From Ostrinia nubilalis (lineage: Eukaryota > Arthropoda > Insecta > Lepidoptera > Crambidae), in contig NC_087093.1 in NCBI RefSeq assembly GCF_963855985.1, positions 4,099,501-4,163,500 of the forward strand: a stretch of 64,000 bases of DNA, read 5' to 3'. A program made the translations under genes and the position numbers. The notes under the pieces were generated by a model that was not told the origin of the DNA, searched no databases, and saw only the letters and a program-made list of their open reading frames with translations. This document shows, one piece after another, positions 53,643 to 64,000 of the stretch. How positions within the stretch are numbered: the stretch's first letter is position 1; each line of letters starts with the position of its first letter.

Positions 53643-53776
53643 AGTGATGTGGGATGTAATATTTACCCCTGCCCATTTGATCGAGTGGCTCTAGTGACAT
53701 GTGATTGGACTCGATATAGTCTGACATGAATTCGCGATATTGAGTGTATAATTCATTGTCACGAGATAGTCGTTTT

Positions 53777-54616
53777 TCAATCGCATGAAACCGTCAAACG
53801 CCGCCTCGCGAGAACCTTGAAACATAGGATCAGAATTTCAGAATCATCCTTGAACGGATATTTAACGATATATCTACCGGAAGTGTCACGCTCGTGCTCG
53901 GTGACAAACTTATTTTCGCATAACTGTTCTTCCGGTGTCAATGAAGTTGCTTTAGATACGTTATCTAGTTCCCAAAACCGTTTCACTAACGAGTTTAACT
54001 CGTGATCGATACTGAATGATAACGTATGTGTGAGTAATGCCGTGCTATGATTCAAATACGTTTTACCAAGGAGAAGCCAACCGAAAATCGAATTAAAAGC
54101 CGTAGGTTGATTTTGACTTCCCTTGATTTGCTGTCCTAACAGCGATTCGGCAAAAACATCAGCAGCAAACAATATATCAATCGGTCCGGGAATATCGAAA
54201 CTAGGATCCGCTAAAGTAATCGATTTAATGTGCGACCATCGAGATGTATTTAATTGAGCTATAGGTTGATCGCTACATATTTTAGAAATTACATGCATTT
54301 TCAATGTGTAAACAATTTTATTGTTTGTGCCTACGCAACAAGTGACGTCACCGTTAATAGGTGCACAAGCATCTCCGAGTCCGCTAATATTAACTAAAGT
54401 TTGAGTAGGTACCAATTGTAAACGCTTAACAGCCGATTCCGTTATAAAGTTACTTTGGCTTCCCGTGTCAAAGAGTGCACGAAAAGATTGCAAGTCGCCG
54501 TGAGCGTCCTTCACCTGCACAATAGCGATGGCAAGTAAAACAGTAGGCTTCGACTGCGATCTTGTAAATAAAGATGATGACACACTGGGCGCATCGGACT
54601 TATCGCGGTGAAGCAA
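53777..54616 (-). pseudogene. BEL/Pao protease and RT N-terminus
   Basis: The frame contains the aspartic protease active site FRALFDTGSQSNFI, then the Pao peptidase continuation (IFGWLLLGKTYL) and the linker into RT (RFWELDNVSKA and GRYIVKYPFK). It ends at a frameshift near 53780. In intact elements this protease processes the Gag-Pol polyprotein. Confidence 0.8.
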
Positions 54617-54824
54617 AGTACCTATGATGTTTACGTTTACAAAACCGGCAAGTAAAGAAAGAATTACAATTTTTGATTTGATGATTTGACTTTAAGCAAT
54701 TATAGCACCATTTCTTTTCTTCAGCTATTTTCATACGTTCATCGATAGATTTTTTACGAAACTCACACGATGACATTGAATGTGTATCATTGCAATATGA
54801 ACACTTCTGAATGCTACGTTCCCT
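54617..54824 (-). pseudogene. BEL/Pao gag C-terminus, zinc knuckles
   Basis: Read on the minus strand between an insertion at 54825 and the protease frame: CSYCNDTHSMSSC, then CYNCLKSNHQIKNC, then CRFCKRKHH. Three closely spaced Cys/His knuckles are typical of Pao Gag and bind genomic RNA. Confidence 0.8.
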
Positions 54825-55660
54825 ACAATATGGTCGAGTGAAGCGATGGCTGGTTCACACGTCATGTCTGTGAACAGGCGCTGCCTTCGGGGACTGGTCA
54901 AGACAAGATATACCTACCTTAAATTTCTTAACATAACAATTAACAATCAACTTAGACAGTGGCACGGCACTAAATATAAGTATATACAATTTATTTAAAA
55001 CTACCACACGGGTTTGTTATGGTGCCTTGCTTTTCTCTCTAGAGTTTTCTTGCCTTGTCTCCTAAATAGTTTTATATCTGGCACTTAGCCAGAAGGATAT
55101 CTTAGACTTGTCATGCTCACTAAAATGTCTCTGGGGTAGTGGCGTGTGAGGCGGGTCGTTACATTCCCTATAATATGGTCGAGTGAAGCGATGGCTGGTT
55201 CACACGTCATGTCTGTGAACAGGCGCTGCCTTCGGGGACTGGTCAAGGAAATATATACCTGACATAAAATATATGTATCAAAACGCAACAATTAACCTAG
55301 AAATTAGCACGGCACTAAAGAAATATATTCAAAACTGCCACGCGGTCTCGTGCTAGATGGGCGTCTTAAAGGCCACCTTCTATCAACGGGAGCGCGTGGT
55401 AAGTAACTTGCTTCTGAATGTATGTAACTTCCTACTTTTTTATATTTTTTTATATTTTTAAACCGGCAGACAGTGGTGACTGAGTTTGTTGCGGCGCTTC
55501 TTCTCAGCACTTGCCAAATGTTTGTCTCGAAGCGCTGGTAGGGCAAAAAAAGAATGAGACATGTGTATAGGCTCCTTAAGAGCATTTGACGATTTGCAAG
55601 AACTAATTTAATTAGTCTAAACAAATAAAGATAATTTTGATTTTGATTTTGATTTTGAAA
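54825..55660 (+). mobile_element. Dimeric retroposon with GATTTT tail inside gag
   Basis: ATATGGTCGAGTGAAGCGAT occurs at about 54830 and 55158, so the first ~330 bp are repeated in tandem. The second unit continues to TTTTGATTTTGATTTTGATT (55632-55660), a hexamer tail typical of a moth LINE or SINE 3' end. TACGTT beside both ends may be the target duplication. The small frames inside are not recognisable. Confidence 0.6.
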
Positions 55661-55900
55661 ATGGGTTTTACGTTATCACTCGAAGTTGCAGGCCGGTTAT
55701 CGTTCGCAGCCACTAAGGTGTGCGACACACTAGGGCGTTTTATTGAACTTTGAATAGGCTTCGATTTTGATGTATCTAAAAAATGTGTATCACGAATTAA
55801 AGCTTCACATTTAGATTGCAAGAATAGTTTCAATTGGTCATACGTTGGAAACTCGATATCACAATACTTTTCTTCAAAGCTACGACGCATGGTTGTATCT
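55661..55900 (-). pseudogene. BEL/Pao gag middle part
   Basis: The minus-strand frame reads MRRSFEEKYCDIEFPTYDQL and LFLQSKCEALI, typical of the Pao Gag capsid-like region. It is cut on one side by the dimeric retroposon and on the other by the element at 55901, across which the frame is continuous once one ATCT is counted. Confidence 0.7.
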
Positions 55901-57118
55901 GAGGAGTGTCTATTCAAAAGGGGATATTTACATTTTTATTATTTATTAAACTGAGTATGCAGTCTTGTTCTTAGTGCTGAATACTCACTTTCGTCACTTG
56001 AATCTTAATCAAAACGGGATATTCTCCCAAGTAAAGCAGCTTCAAATATGAGTGTTCATTTCAGAACAGGATATTTACACTTACAAAATTAAAAAAATAA
56101 TAGTTATTTTTCATTTCATAACAAGAGAGGATATTTACAATACAAATATTTACACTATACCAATTAGCCGTTTCAAAACGGGATATTTACTTTTACATAG
56201 TGTTTTATTTCCTTTAACTTTATGCTTTAGGATTTATTTTTAGACATTTTACTCTGTAGAACGGAACGCAAAATTAACGTAAAACGGAATCTATGTTGTG
56301 TGATTGTCTGACACCTGATATTAGACAAATCAGAGTCCCGATTACGGTAACTTTTAACGTCTACAATCCAGACACGCTTCTCGATTCTGCGATACGATTG
56401 GTCGTTCAACAGCGTACGTCAGCTGTTTTGACCAATCGTATCGCAGAATCAGAAACGCGTCTGTATTGTAGACGTTAAAAGTTACCGTAATCGGGGCTCA
56501 GAGCCCCGATTACGGTAATATTTAACGTCTACAATCCAGACACGCTTCTTCGATTCTGCGATGCGATTGGTCAAAACAGTCAGCTGTCAGTCAACGTCAG
56601 CTGTTTTGACCAATCGTATCGCAGAATCGAAGAAGCGTGTCTGGATTGTAGACGTTAAATATTACCGTAATCGGGGCTCAGGATTTGAATGTCTAATAAT
56701 TAAAAAAATATAATTCTGTTTAGTAGCGTCTTTAATTTTGGTCATTATTATTATTTAAAAAAAAGAATAATCTGTGTTTTATTATCATTTAAAATTTTGA
56801 GATGTACAATACAAAAGAGGATATTTACAAAATAGTAGGCTCAACTAAAGGGGATATTTACAGTAAGTACAGAACAAAGGGGGATATTATAAAAGATCCG
56901 TGTCAAAAGAGGATATTATGATTTTTCTGAACTCTGTAACTTTAAATTAACAAGTCATATTTTTTGGCAAAAAGTGTAGTTAGAACACTGTAATGAAATA
57001 GTTTCATAACAGAAATAATGCTTTTCGGTAGGTCTGCAAATATTTCCCATATAAGTTTTTCCCATTTTGTGAAAAATAAGATAGAATGTAGGTATCCCCT
57101 TTTGAAAAGACACTCCTC
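55901..57118. mobile_element. 1.22-kb TIR element, 4-bp TSD, GGGGATATTTAC iterons
   Basis: The ends are inverted repeats of about 30 bp: GAGGAGTGTCTATTCAAAAG at 55901 and its mirror ending at 57118. ATCT is duplicated (55897-55900, 57119-57122), and the interrupted gag frame is continuous with one copy. GG(G)GATATTTAC words recur at about 55920, 56078, 56126, 56182, 56820 and 56847 in the same direction. No transposase is encoded. A 4-bp duplication would suit Sola-like or Academ-like elements, but I cannot place it. Confidence 0.75.
56330..56690. repeat. Two palindromic MITEs in tandem
   Basis: Two related palindromes (about 56333-56496 and 56504-56687) each start CCGATTACGGTAA and end with the complement, separated by CTCAGAG. 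The arms carry GTCTACAATCCAGACACGCT and GATTCTGCGAT.CGATTGGTC. They lie inside the 1.22-kb element. Confidence 0.7.
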
Positions 57119-57518
57119 ATCTAATTTCGATAATAAATGATAGACCAAAAAATTTCACTCCGAGTTAAGGTACGATAAATAGATTCGATCCTGTAATAAG
57201 TGTCATCAAATTGCTCCTGTATAGAAGAATCCAGGTCGTCCGTATCATCTAAAAGTTCCAATATGTTGAAGTGTGCGTCTTCAAATGTTTCTGCTAATTT
57301 TGTTTAATGTCTTGATGATAAGAAAAGAACAAATCGCGCTGAGAAGGGTCACTTGTCGCTAATTGACCAATTTCCAAAGCTTTGTTCAATCGTTTAATAG
57401 AAATTGTTCGCTTTCGACGCAAAGACGGTAAATCTTGCATAGAATATTCATGTTCGATTGATTTAGATTTAGATTTTCTTAACGTTTTTCGCGTCGAACG
57501 TTTGCTTAAAAGTGACAT
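57119..57518 (-). pseudogene. BEL/Pao gag N-terminus
   Basis: The start ATG is at 57518-57516, and the first frame runs to 57294 with a very basic N-terminus (RKTLRKSKSKSIEHEYS) and RDLFFSYHQDIKQN. A frameshift near 57295 follows; the capsid part YHLLSKLDEE ends at the 1.22-kb insertion. The 5' LTR and leader are not seen because an RTE-like LINE tail abuts 57540. Confidence 0.65.
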
Positions 57519-57539
57519 TTTAGTTTATAATTGACTTAC

Positions 57540-58208
57540 TTACTTATGGTCCTATGTCCCCTAGATGGGGCAGAGGGCGTCCACAACAGTCCTCCATCTC
57601 GTTCGGTCTTGAGCTTCTCGCTTGATCTCGCTCCAGGTCTTGCCGATCTTCTTCGCCTCGTCCGCTACAGTGCGCCGCCAAGTTTGCCTGGGTCGACCAC
57701 GTTTGCGTTTTCCTTGGGGATTCCAATCCAGAGCCTGCTTAGGGATGTGATCGGGGTCCCTTCAGAGAGTGTGGCCAATCCAGTTCCACTTGCGGCGCTT
57801 GATCTGCTGGTCGATCGGAATTTCGTGGCAGCGTTCCAATAGCTCGACGTTGGAGATTTTCTCGGGCCAGTATATGCCGAGAATTCGGCGAAGGCAGCGG
57901 TTGATGAAGACCTGCAGCTGGTGCGAGATAGCCTTGGTGACCTTCCACGTTTCACACCCATAGAGCAGAACGGATTTAACGTTAGACCCGAATATTTTGA
58001 TCTTGACCCTTCGGGTCAATTTCCGTGACTGCCATATGGGGCGAAGTTGTGCGAAGGTAGCTCTGGCCTTGGCAATGCGCGAAGTGATGTCCTCTTCGGT
58101 ACCTCCAGTTTCTGACACGACGCTCCCGAGGTAGGTGAAATTGTGGACTCGTGCCACATCCTCTGCACTAATCCGTAATGGCGTGCAATTTCTCACACCA
58201 GATCGCAT
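57540..58208 (-). pseudogene. RTE-like LINE, RT C-terminal part with TAAG tail
   Basis: The minus-strand frame from 58208 reads FTYLGSVVSETGGTEEDITS, VLLYGCETWKVTK, FINRCLRRILGIYWPEKISN and RRKWNWIGHTL, then continues in another frame with GKRKRGRPRQTWRRTV. This is the C-terminal region of an RTE-type LINE. It is 5'-truncated near 58215 and ends in TAAG tetramers (57529-57541), which abut the BEL/Pao gag leader. Confidence 0.75.
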
Positions 58209-59328
58209 CTCTTGGGTCTTCCGGCAGTTAGTTCTCGGAGTTTATAAATACTAAATGTAAAAGTGTAAAACGAAATATGAAATTAACAAAAATATTAATT
58301 TTACTCTGTGTGTTACCACCCTAACGCTCGACTATACAAAAAACGTGCGGCGGCCGATGCGGAATGCAGCTGCGAATTGAATTGATTATGCACACACGCA
58401 CACAGGTTACTCACAATAATGATAACAAGTGGCCGATATTTAAATGATACGTTACGCTAAATAGTCCAGTAGAATTAGCTTTTAAATCGGAAATAATTCC
58501 TACAAAAGATTTTATTGTTTTAATGGCTTCATTGGTTGCCCATTAAGACTCTCCTAAGTTTTCGACTTCGACGGAGTTGTGCTTAAGTGGTGGGGGCCCC
58601 CGAAAGGGGCATTTTTTCGGTTTTCCGGTTATACCGCGTAAAGGAATTACCCTATCAAAAAGTGGTCTTCATGACGGTTGGTTGAAGGGCACTTAATCCT
58701 GCATTGAATAAGACCAAATTCATATGTTTTGAACAAACCGTTCTCGTGCAAATGTTCGGCAAAGTAGAAAATATGTTTATAATTAATGACCCTCTCCACG
58801 TCCAATGGCTCGTTACCCGCAGGCTTCCAAGTCTTGAAAACGAGCGCCTTAACCAGTGTAACACTATCAAGGCTTACGAACTGGATGCGCCTACCCTTGT
58901 TCATCCCAGCCGTTCCTTAACTGCGGTTGCTGCACCTCTTCCTGGCACTCACCTGAACGACTCTGTGTTACCTTCTGTGGCTACCCCTCTTCCTTGTATC
59001 CTCCTGGACGACTACGTTGCCTAGCCGTATGCCTGGTCTAAGGTTCGACGCCAAAAATCAACAACAACAAGTTCATATTAAAACGCTGAAGAGTTTTTTG
59101 TTTGTTTGTTTGAACGCGCTAATCTCAAGAATTACTAGTTTGATTAAAATAATTATTTTTGTGTTGAATAGCTCATACATTGAGGAAGGCTATAGGATAT
59201 ATACAATCACTCTACGACTAATAGAGGCGAAGCAGTAAAGAAAAATGTTGCAAACACGGGAAATAGTATTTAAACTATTTTCACTCGTACGAAGTTGATT
59301 TTGTGGCGTCGAACCTTGGACCAGGTAG

Positions 59329-61653
59329 TGGGCGCCGCAACGAGCCAGGCTCCAAGCGGCAATCGGATTGGACATTACCTCAGATCATAGAAAGAGAATA
59401 GATATGAAGTCGCGCGTAACTACAACGAGAACCAGTGTCCCCACATTTCCCCCACCACAGCTCCCACACACACATTCAACTGTGTAAAAACAAAGCGACT
59501 GAGAGTCTACGACAACATGTGCAACCGGCTTAAAAGTGCTGTGATTGGCCAGAAGGCGTGCCTTATGGCCAATCAATCGCCGCGTGACGTGACGCACACT
59601 TTGAAAAAAGCAATTAGAGAGAAGAAAGATAAAATGGAGTCGATAAGATATCGATACTTTAAATCCTGGGGGCAAGGCTCGAAATTAGTTTAAAAAATGC
59701 TTGTATGAAAACCTTTTTATAAAGGAGTCAGTTCCATTTGTATGGACGAAAAACTCAGAATCAATTATTGGGACTAAATGAAGTTACCTTATATTAATTT
59801 ACCCCAACCAAAGCTCAATGTCGTTATCGATGGAGTATAGAAGTTATAGACTGACAAAGTTTGTATGAAAAGTCATGGGCTTAACCCATGACTTTTAGGT
59901 ACTTGCGATTTTTACCAGTATTTACAATATTGGTAATATAATTATTATTTACTTTAATAATAATAACAGGATCACTGTAATTATTATTAACTACTATCGC
60001 GCATTAACTTTTTAATTATGGCGAAATTCGTACCGCCTATGTTTATCAAAAATAATGCCTATATTAGGCTTTCAACTAGCTCTTATAGTAATTACATAGT
60101 TGACAGTTACTAATCCCTTCTACTATTGTTATTGTTTTTGTAAAAACTTAAAAATCGCAAGCAACTCATGATTTTTTCATTTATTTATTTATTTATTTTT
60201 GGGAAACATACAGTTACAATATAATTTAACTTAGGTGCAGTAAGAAAACACATAAACCAATTAAGTTTCCACAGTTAAATATACACATAAAGTTGGGCAA
60301 ACCATTATGAATGAAATTTTGTTGTGATAAATATAAACTTATATAAAAAAAAGTAAAGAAAGTGACAAAAGAAAAATTATCAACTACCTAATTAATAAAG
60401 GAGCGAACTGCAAACATCACCCGACGCTCGCAATTTAGTTGCCACAAGACAAATCCCGGATTTGTTTTTTAAACTTACTTAAATTAGAAAATAAATTCAT
60501 TTTCATTCAAAATTAGAAAATAGAAAATAATAATTTACTTCTATTTATCGATAATAGGAAACCGTATTAAAACACGAGCCCTGCACTATGTTACGACCGG
60601 CACATGCGGCCGGACTGTGTATTTTCACGCGTCAGTGGATATCGGAAGAAATAAAATACATTGCGCAGTAGTTACGCATGACATAAAGTGGTTGCTAACT
60701 AAATCGTCAATGTACAACGTGTTTGAATTTTTATCACCACTAATTTCGATATCGCAGTAAATGTCACGGCACTGAATTCGTTCGTAAAAATGTTTAGTTT
60801 TTTTTATTTATAAGCAAAATACCAATGGATTTGCAATACTTACATGTGGTAAATGACTTCATTGTTCCTGTAGTTCTTCGTTTCACTTATGTTATTGCAC
60901 GTTACGACGCATTATCCAAGAATATCGGAGAACATTTCCTCAGTACGACTGAATCGCGACTAACCTGGCGTCGCGGGCGATGTTCGTTTCTGGGCATATC
61001 GCACAGACATGCGCCACGCCCCCGTTTCACATCTATTCCCTTCTATGATCTGAGGACATTACACTGCCGGCAATGATCAAGGCCATGGTTGGCAGCAAAC
61101 CAGGATGGGACGCGGTCAAGGCTTTCTGCGAAGCTGTGATTGCCACAAAGGAGGCGGCGGAACGGGAAAGGGAGGAGGATCCCTCTGCCGATCCCATACG
61201 CCGCAAGAGGGTGGGCCAGAGGCGGCGGGCTTTTGCGCGCCGTCTCTGATAGTTAAATAGGAGAGGACTGATGAGCGCCAGTCGACAGGCTCTTTACACC
61301 TGTTGACTGGATCTTATTGTAAATAATTGTTATTGTAAATAATATCTTATTGTAAATATATTCTGTATGTTTGTATAGTTCTGTACATAGTATGCGCGAA
61401 AGCGCACTTGATGTCCGTGGCACAAAAGGTGGGTCCGCACTGCTGGACAAACTGGGCATAGGCGGAAATCGGGACAAGGTTCGCTATACCGGCATTTCCC
61501 CTATGCCCAGAAAGAAGGACATTCGTGGTTGTTTTAGTGGGTAGGCCTTGCCCTTCTGGCATGGAGAGCCCCACATAACCCGTCGCCTGGCCACAGCGGC
61601 GGGTATGCAGTTTTATGCATTTTTTCCACGTACAAAAAAAAAAAAAAAAAAAG
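59329..61653 (+). mobile_element. R1-clade LINE remnant or composite insertion with poly-A
   Basis: The insertion ends in about 18 A (61634-61652) after a 3' UTR containing the complement of GGTTATGTGGGGCTCTCC. GGTA at both junctions may be a short target duplication. Only the last ~60 codons of ORF2 are recognisable (61073-61249). The body from 59329 to 61000 is anonymous and includes a TTTA array at about 60178-60199 that looks like another LINE's 3' end on the minus strand. Confidence 0.5.
61073..61249 (+). pseudogene. R1-clade LINE ORF2, C-terminal ~58 residues
   Basis: The frame reads MIKAMVGSKPGWDAVKAFCE, AVIATKEAAEREREEDPSAD and PIRRKRVGQRRRAFARRL then TGA. A Cys near the middle and an Arg-rich tail match, in my recollection, the C-terminus of R1-type ORF2 proteins of moths. 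No RT precedes it. Confidence 0.6.
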
Positions 61654-62234
61654 GTATATGGCTAAGCAATGAAATCGTACAGGAGGGTACAAGGAAGAGG
61701 GGCAGCCACATTAGGTAACACAGAGTCATTCAGGAGAGTGCCAGGAAGAGGTGCAGCAACCGCAGTTAAGGAACGGCTGGGACGAACAAGGATAAGCGAA
61801 TCAAACTCGTGAGCCTTGTTAGGGTTACACTGGTTAAGGCGACCCTTTACAAGGCTTGGAAGCATGTGGGTAACAAGCCATTGGACGTGGAGAGGGTCAT
61901 TAATTATACGTATATTTTCTACTTTGCCGAACTTTAGCGAGAGAACGGTTTGTCCAAAACATATGAATTTGGTCTTATTCAATGCAGGATTAAGTGCCCT
62001 TTAACCGTCATGAAGACCACTTTTCGATAGGGTAAGTCCTTTACGCGGTATAACCGGAAAACCGAAAAAACGCCCCTTTCGGGGGCCCCCACCACTTAAG
62101 CACAACTCCGTCGAAGTCGAAAACTTAGGAGAGTCTTAATGGGCAACCAATGAAGCCATTAAAGCAAAAAAATCTTTTGTAGGAATTATTTCCGATTTAA
62201 TCAATTTTTGTGTTTAATTCTACTGGCCTAAAAC

Positions 62235-62628
62235 GTTATAAGTAGGTACGATTACAAAATACAAAATGACGACTGTAATTATTACAAGTTAGCGTATTCA
62301 AAATACAAAATATAAAAATTGTTTACGTTAATTTGAACTGAACTACGATAAAATATTTGATGAATTTAAATAAAAATAGTTTAAATTTAGCAGACGCAGT
62401 TTTATTGCAGAGAGATTACCACAGACAACAAGATGGCGACATAGAGCGATTTGTCTATTAACTAGAGACGTAACTACATACTCGTGTAGATCTGCTGAAT
62501 ACAACACTCTCACCTAATTTGAACCCTTGTTCTTAAAACATAACTACTTTAAAATCAATACAAATAACATTTTGCATCTAAAGTAAACTTAAAGACATAT
62601 TAATAACTCTCACCAAAAATTAACAGTT
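62235..62628 (-). other. Probable copia 3' LTR region
   Basis: On the minus strand after the pol stop, a purine run GGTGAGAG (62517-62510) is followed by TGTTGTATTCAGCAGATC, and CTGCAATAAAACTG (about 62413) follows ~100 bp later. A polypurine tract, TGTTG start and AATAAA fit a copia LTR, but no second LTR is in the window to prove its limits. Confidence 0.4.
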
Positions 62629-63490
62629 TTAGTAATTTGCAAGTTTCATAATACCAATTTTACTTCTAAGATACTGAAACTTGTCTCGAGGTAAAGCTTT
62701 AGTGAAAACATCAGCAAATTGCTCCTTAGTACAAACATAATTGAGATCAATTTGTTTCTCTACATATTTCTCCTTTATAAAATTATATTTGACATCGATA
62801 ATGTTTACAACGCTTATGGTAATCAATATTTTTGATTAAACAAATTGCACTTTGGTTATCTATATTCAAACAAATTGAATCCTGATTGAATTTACCAATA
62901 TCTAATAACAGTCTTTTCAACCACAAAGCTTCTTTTGTGGCAGAACAGGCGGCCATAAATTCCGCTTCAGTGGTGGAAAGTGCAACGCTTTGCTGACGTT
63001 GTGTTGCCCATGTTATTGCTGCGCCGTTTTTGATAAACACATATCCCGTCAACGACTTTCTTGTAGACGTGTCTTTAGCAAAATCTGCATCACAGTATGC
63101 CTCTACTCGGTTCTGCTGTGATGTTTTATAACACAAACCATAGTCTTTGGTTTCTTTCAAGTAGGTATTTCATTATTTTCTTGACAACATTCCAATGTGT
63201 ATGATCAAAACAATTGAGATATCTACTCACCAGACTGACTCCATACATAATATCTGGTCTGCTTACCACTGCCAGATGCATAAGTAAGATATTGCTTCAT
63301 TGTATGTTTGTGGGACTTGTTCTTCTATACCTTGTTATCTGTACATATACCTATATGTATTACCTACCATGCATTTTATTCATTCTCGCTTTAGATCTTG
63401 TAGTTACTCCTGACATAATTTCTGTTGTATCTATTTTTTCTTGAGAACATTCATCTGAACGGAAATCATTTGAATCATCTTTTGTATAGC
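62629..63490 (-). pseudogene. Ty1/copia pol remnant: RT end and RNase H
   Basis: The minus strand shows, in shifting frames, a linker with MSGVTTRSKARMNK (near 63400), RT C-terminus HLAVVSRPDIMYGVSLVSRY (near 63265), RNase H YCDADFAKDTSTRKSLTGYV and ALSTTEAEFMAACSATKEAL, and the final TKEQFADVFTKALPRDKFQY ending at 62629. At least three frameshifts are present. The catalytic RT core, integrase and gag are absent or decayed beyond the copy's edge. Confidence 0.8.
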
Positions 63491-64000
63491 CTGACCAGGA
63501 ATATAAAAACCCTGGCATAGAGGCGCATCAATTGCATTTGATAGTGCAACACTGAGTACAGTCGTACCTGTGTTAAATTAATAGGCTAACTTTATGTATC
63601 AGGATTCAGGATTACGGGCTAATTTAATATTTTCATAAATTAACGAAAACATATTATTATAGGTAATCTGGTTTAAATAAATTAAATGAAACCATCAATC
63701 GAGATAGTAGGATTTATTTTATTATTCATCAATATAATCAAATTCAGAACTTGAATATTCAACTGCAATGTCTGCTCATGAAGGCTTCAAACTCGGTACT
63801 TCTTTCCCAATTCCATAAAATTCAACACTTAGAAAGTGACAAAAAACTTTAAAATAGGTAGTTGAAACAAACCACAGCTAATTTTAATAGTGGACTGTAC
63901 TATATGATAAACATGTCAGTCAATTTGACAACCTTTGTTGGAAACATTATTCAATGAAAATATTGTCCGAACCCTTGGTATTTCTCTTCGACAAATACTT
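63491..64000. other. Non-coding edge, nothing recognised
   Basis: AT-rich sequence with no clear exon, transposon end or coding match. It may be copia sequence too decayed to read or the upstream part of the receptor locus. Confidence 0.3.

Larger units (their letters stand above)
48583..57518 (-). mobile_element. BEL/Pao LTR retrotransposon, degenerate and interrupted
   Basis: Minus-strand order from 57518 to 48583: gag, protease, reverse transcriptase, RNase H, integrase, the order of BEL/Pao elements. Coding is broken by frameshifts and by insertions at 49645-51721, 54825-55660 and 55901-57118. No LTRs were recognised: the expected 5' LTR side is occupied by an RTE-like fragment (57540-58208), and no repeat of it was seen after 48583. 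No envelope-like gene is present. Confidence 0.8.
58462..62230. mobile_element. Second foldback copy, split by an R1-clade LINE
   Basis: 58462-59325 matches the left arm, centre and start of the right arm of the 41746-43179 element; 61654-62230 matches the rest of the right arm. The break falls in the same word (CTTGGACCAGG then TATATGGC), and a poly-A tract precedes the second half, so one copy was split by a retrotransposon. A 106-codon frame is open in both halves. Confidence 0.7.

Noticed and set aside
61253..61574. Minus-strand frames behind the R1-type ORF end
   Set aside because: They are antisense to the LINE 3' UTR and carry no known domain.

Overview
The window looks like nuclear DNA of a moth or butterfly (Lepidoptera). 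It is AT-rich and intron-bearing. The only recognisable host genes are members of the insect odorant receptor family (7tm_6). Repeats fill most of the rest: Jockey/CR1-group and RTE LINEs, BEL/Pao and copia fragments, Helitrons with TCTATACT...CTAG ends, hAT, Tc1/mariner and foldback elements. No rRNA, CRISPR array or functional tRNA was seen.

Host genes. A minus-strand odorant receptor gene runs through the middle. Six exons (44735-44936, 27198-27306, 25939-26037, 22912-23000, 22750-22813, 21814-21885) join with matching splice phases into the C-terminal ~210 residues of a receptor. The 5' exons were not found and may lie beyond 64000. The 17.4-kb intron between its first two visible exons holds two nearly complete LINEs, one inside the other, plus hAT, foldback and Helitron elements. 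A second receptor lies just downstream on the same strand (exon 1 at 17965-20204, exon 2 at 17274-17414). It is broken by an in-frame stop at codon 5 and by a 2.08-kb inverted-repeat transposon inside exon 1.

Region by region. 1-7483: a hAT element (967-7483) swollen by a 5'-truncated LINE and an opposite-strand near-full LINE (LINE A). 7484-9188: mostly anonymous, with a minisatellite. 9189-16263: a 7.07-kb element with ~855-bp inverted arms and a perfect 9-bp target duplication, carrying further nested repeats. 16264-21813: Helitron ends, the receptor pseudogene, RTE scraps. 21814-44936: receptor gene 1 with its transposon-filled introns, including LINE B (28850-39480) split by the intact LINE C (30378-36064). 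45000-48582: decayed RTE LINE. 48583-57518: a minus-strand BEL/Pao element with frameshifts and at least three insertions. 57540-62230: an RTE-like fragment, then a foldback copy split by an R1-clade LINE. 62500-63490: a minus-strand copia remnant.

The most informative feature is nesting inside known reading frames. The receptor exon, BEL/Pao gag and integrase, and LINE B ORF2 each continue in frame across an insertion once one copy of the target duplication is discounted. This fixes the exact ends and duplication lengths (8, 4, 9 and 5 bp) of four otherwise anonymous elements.
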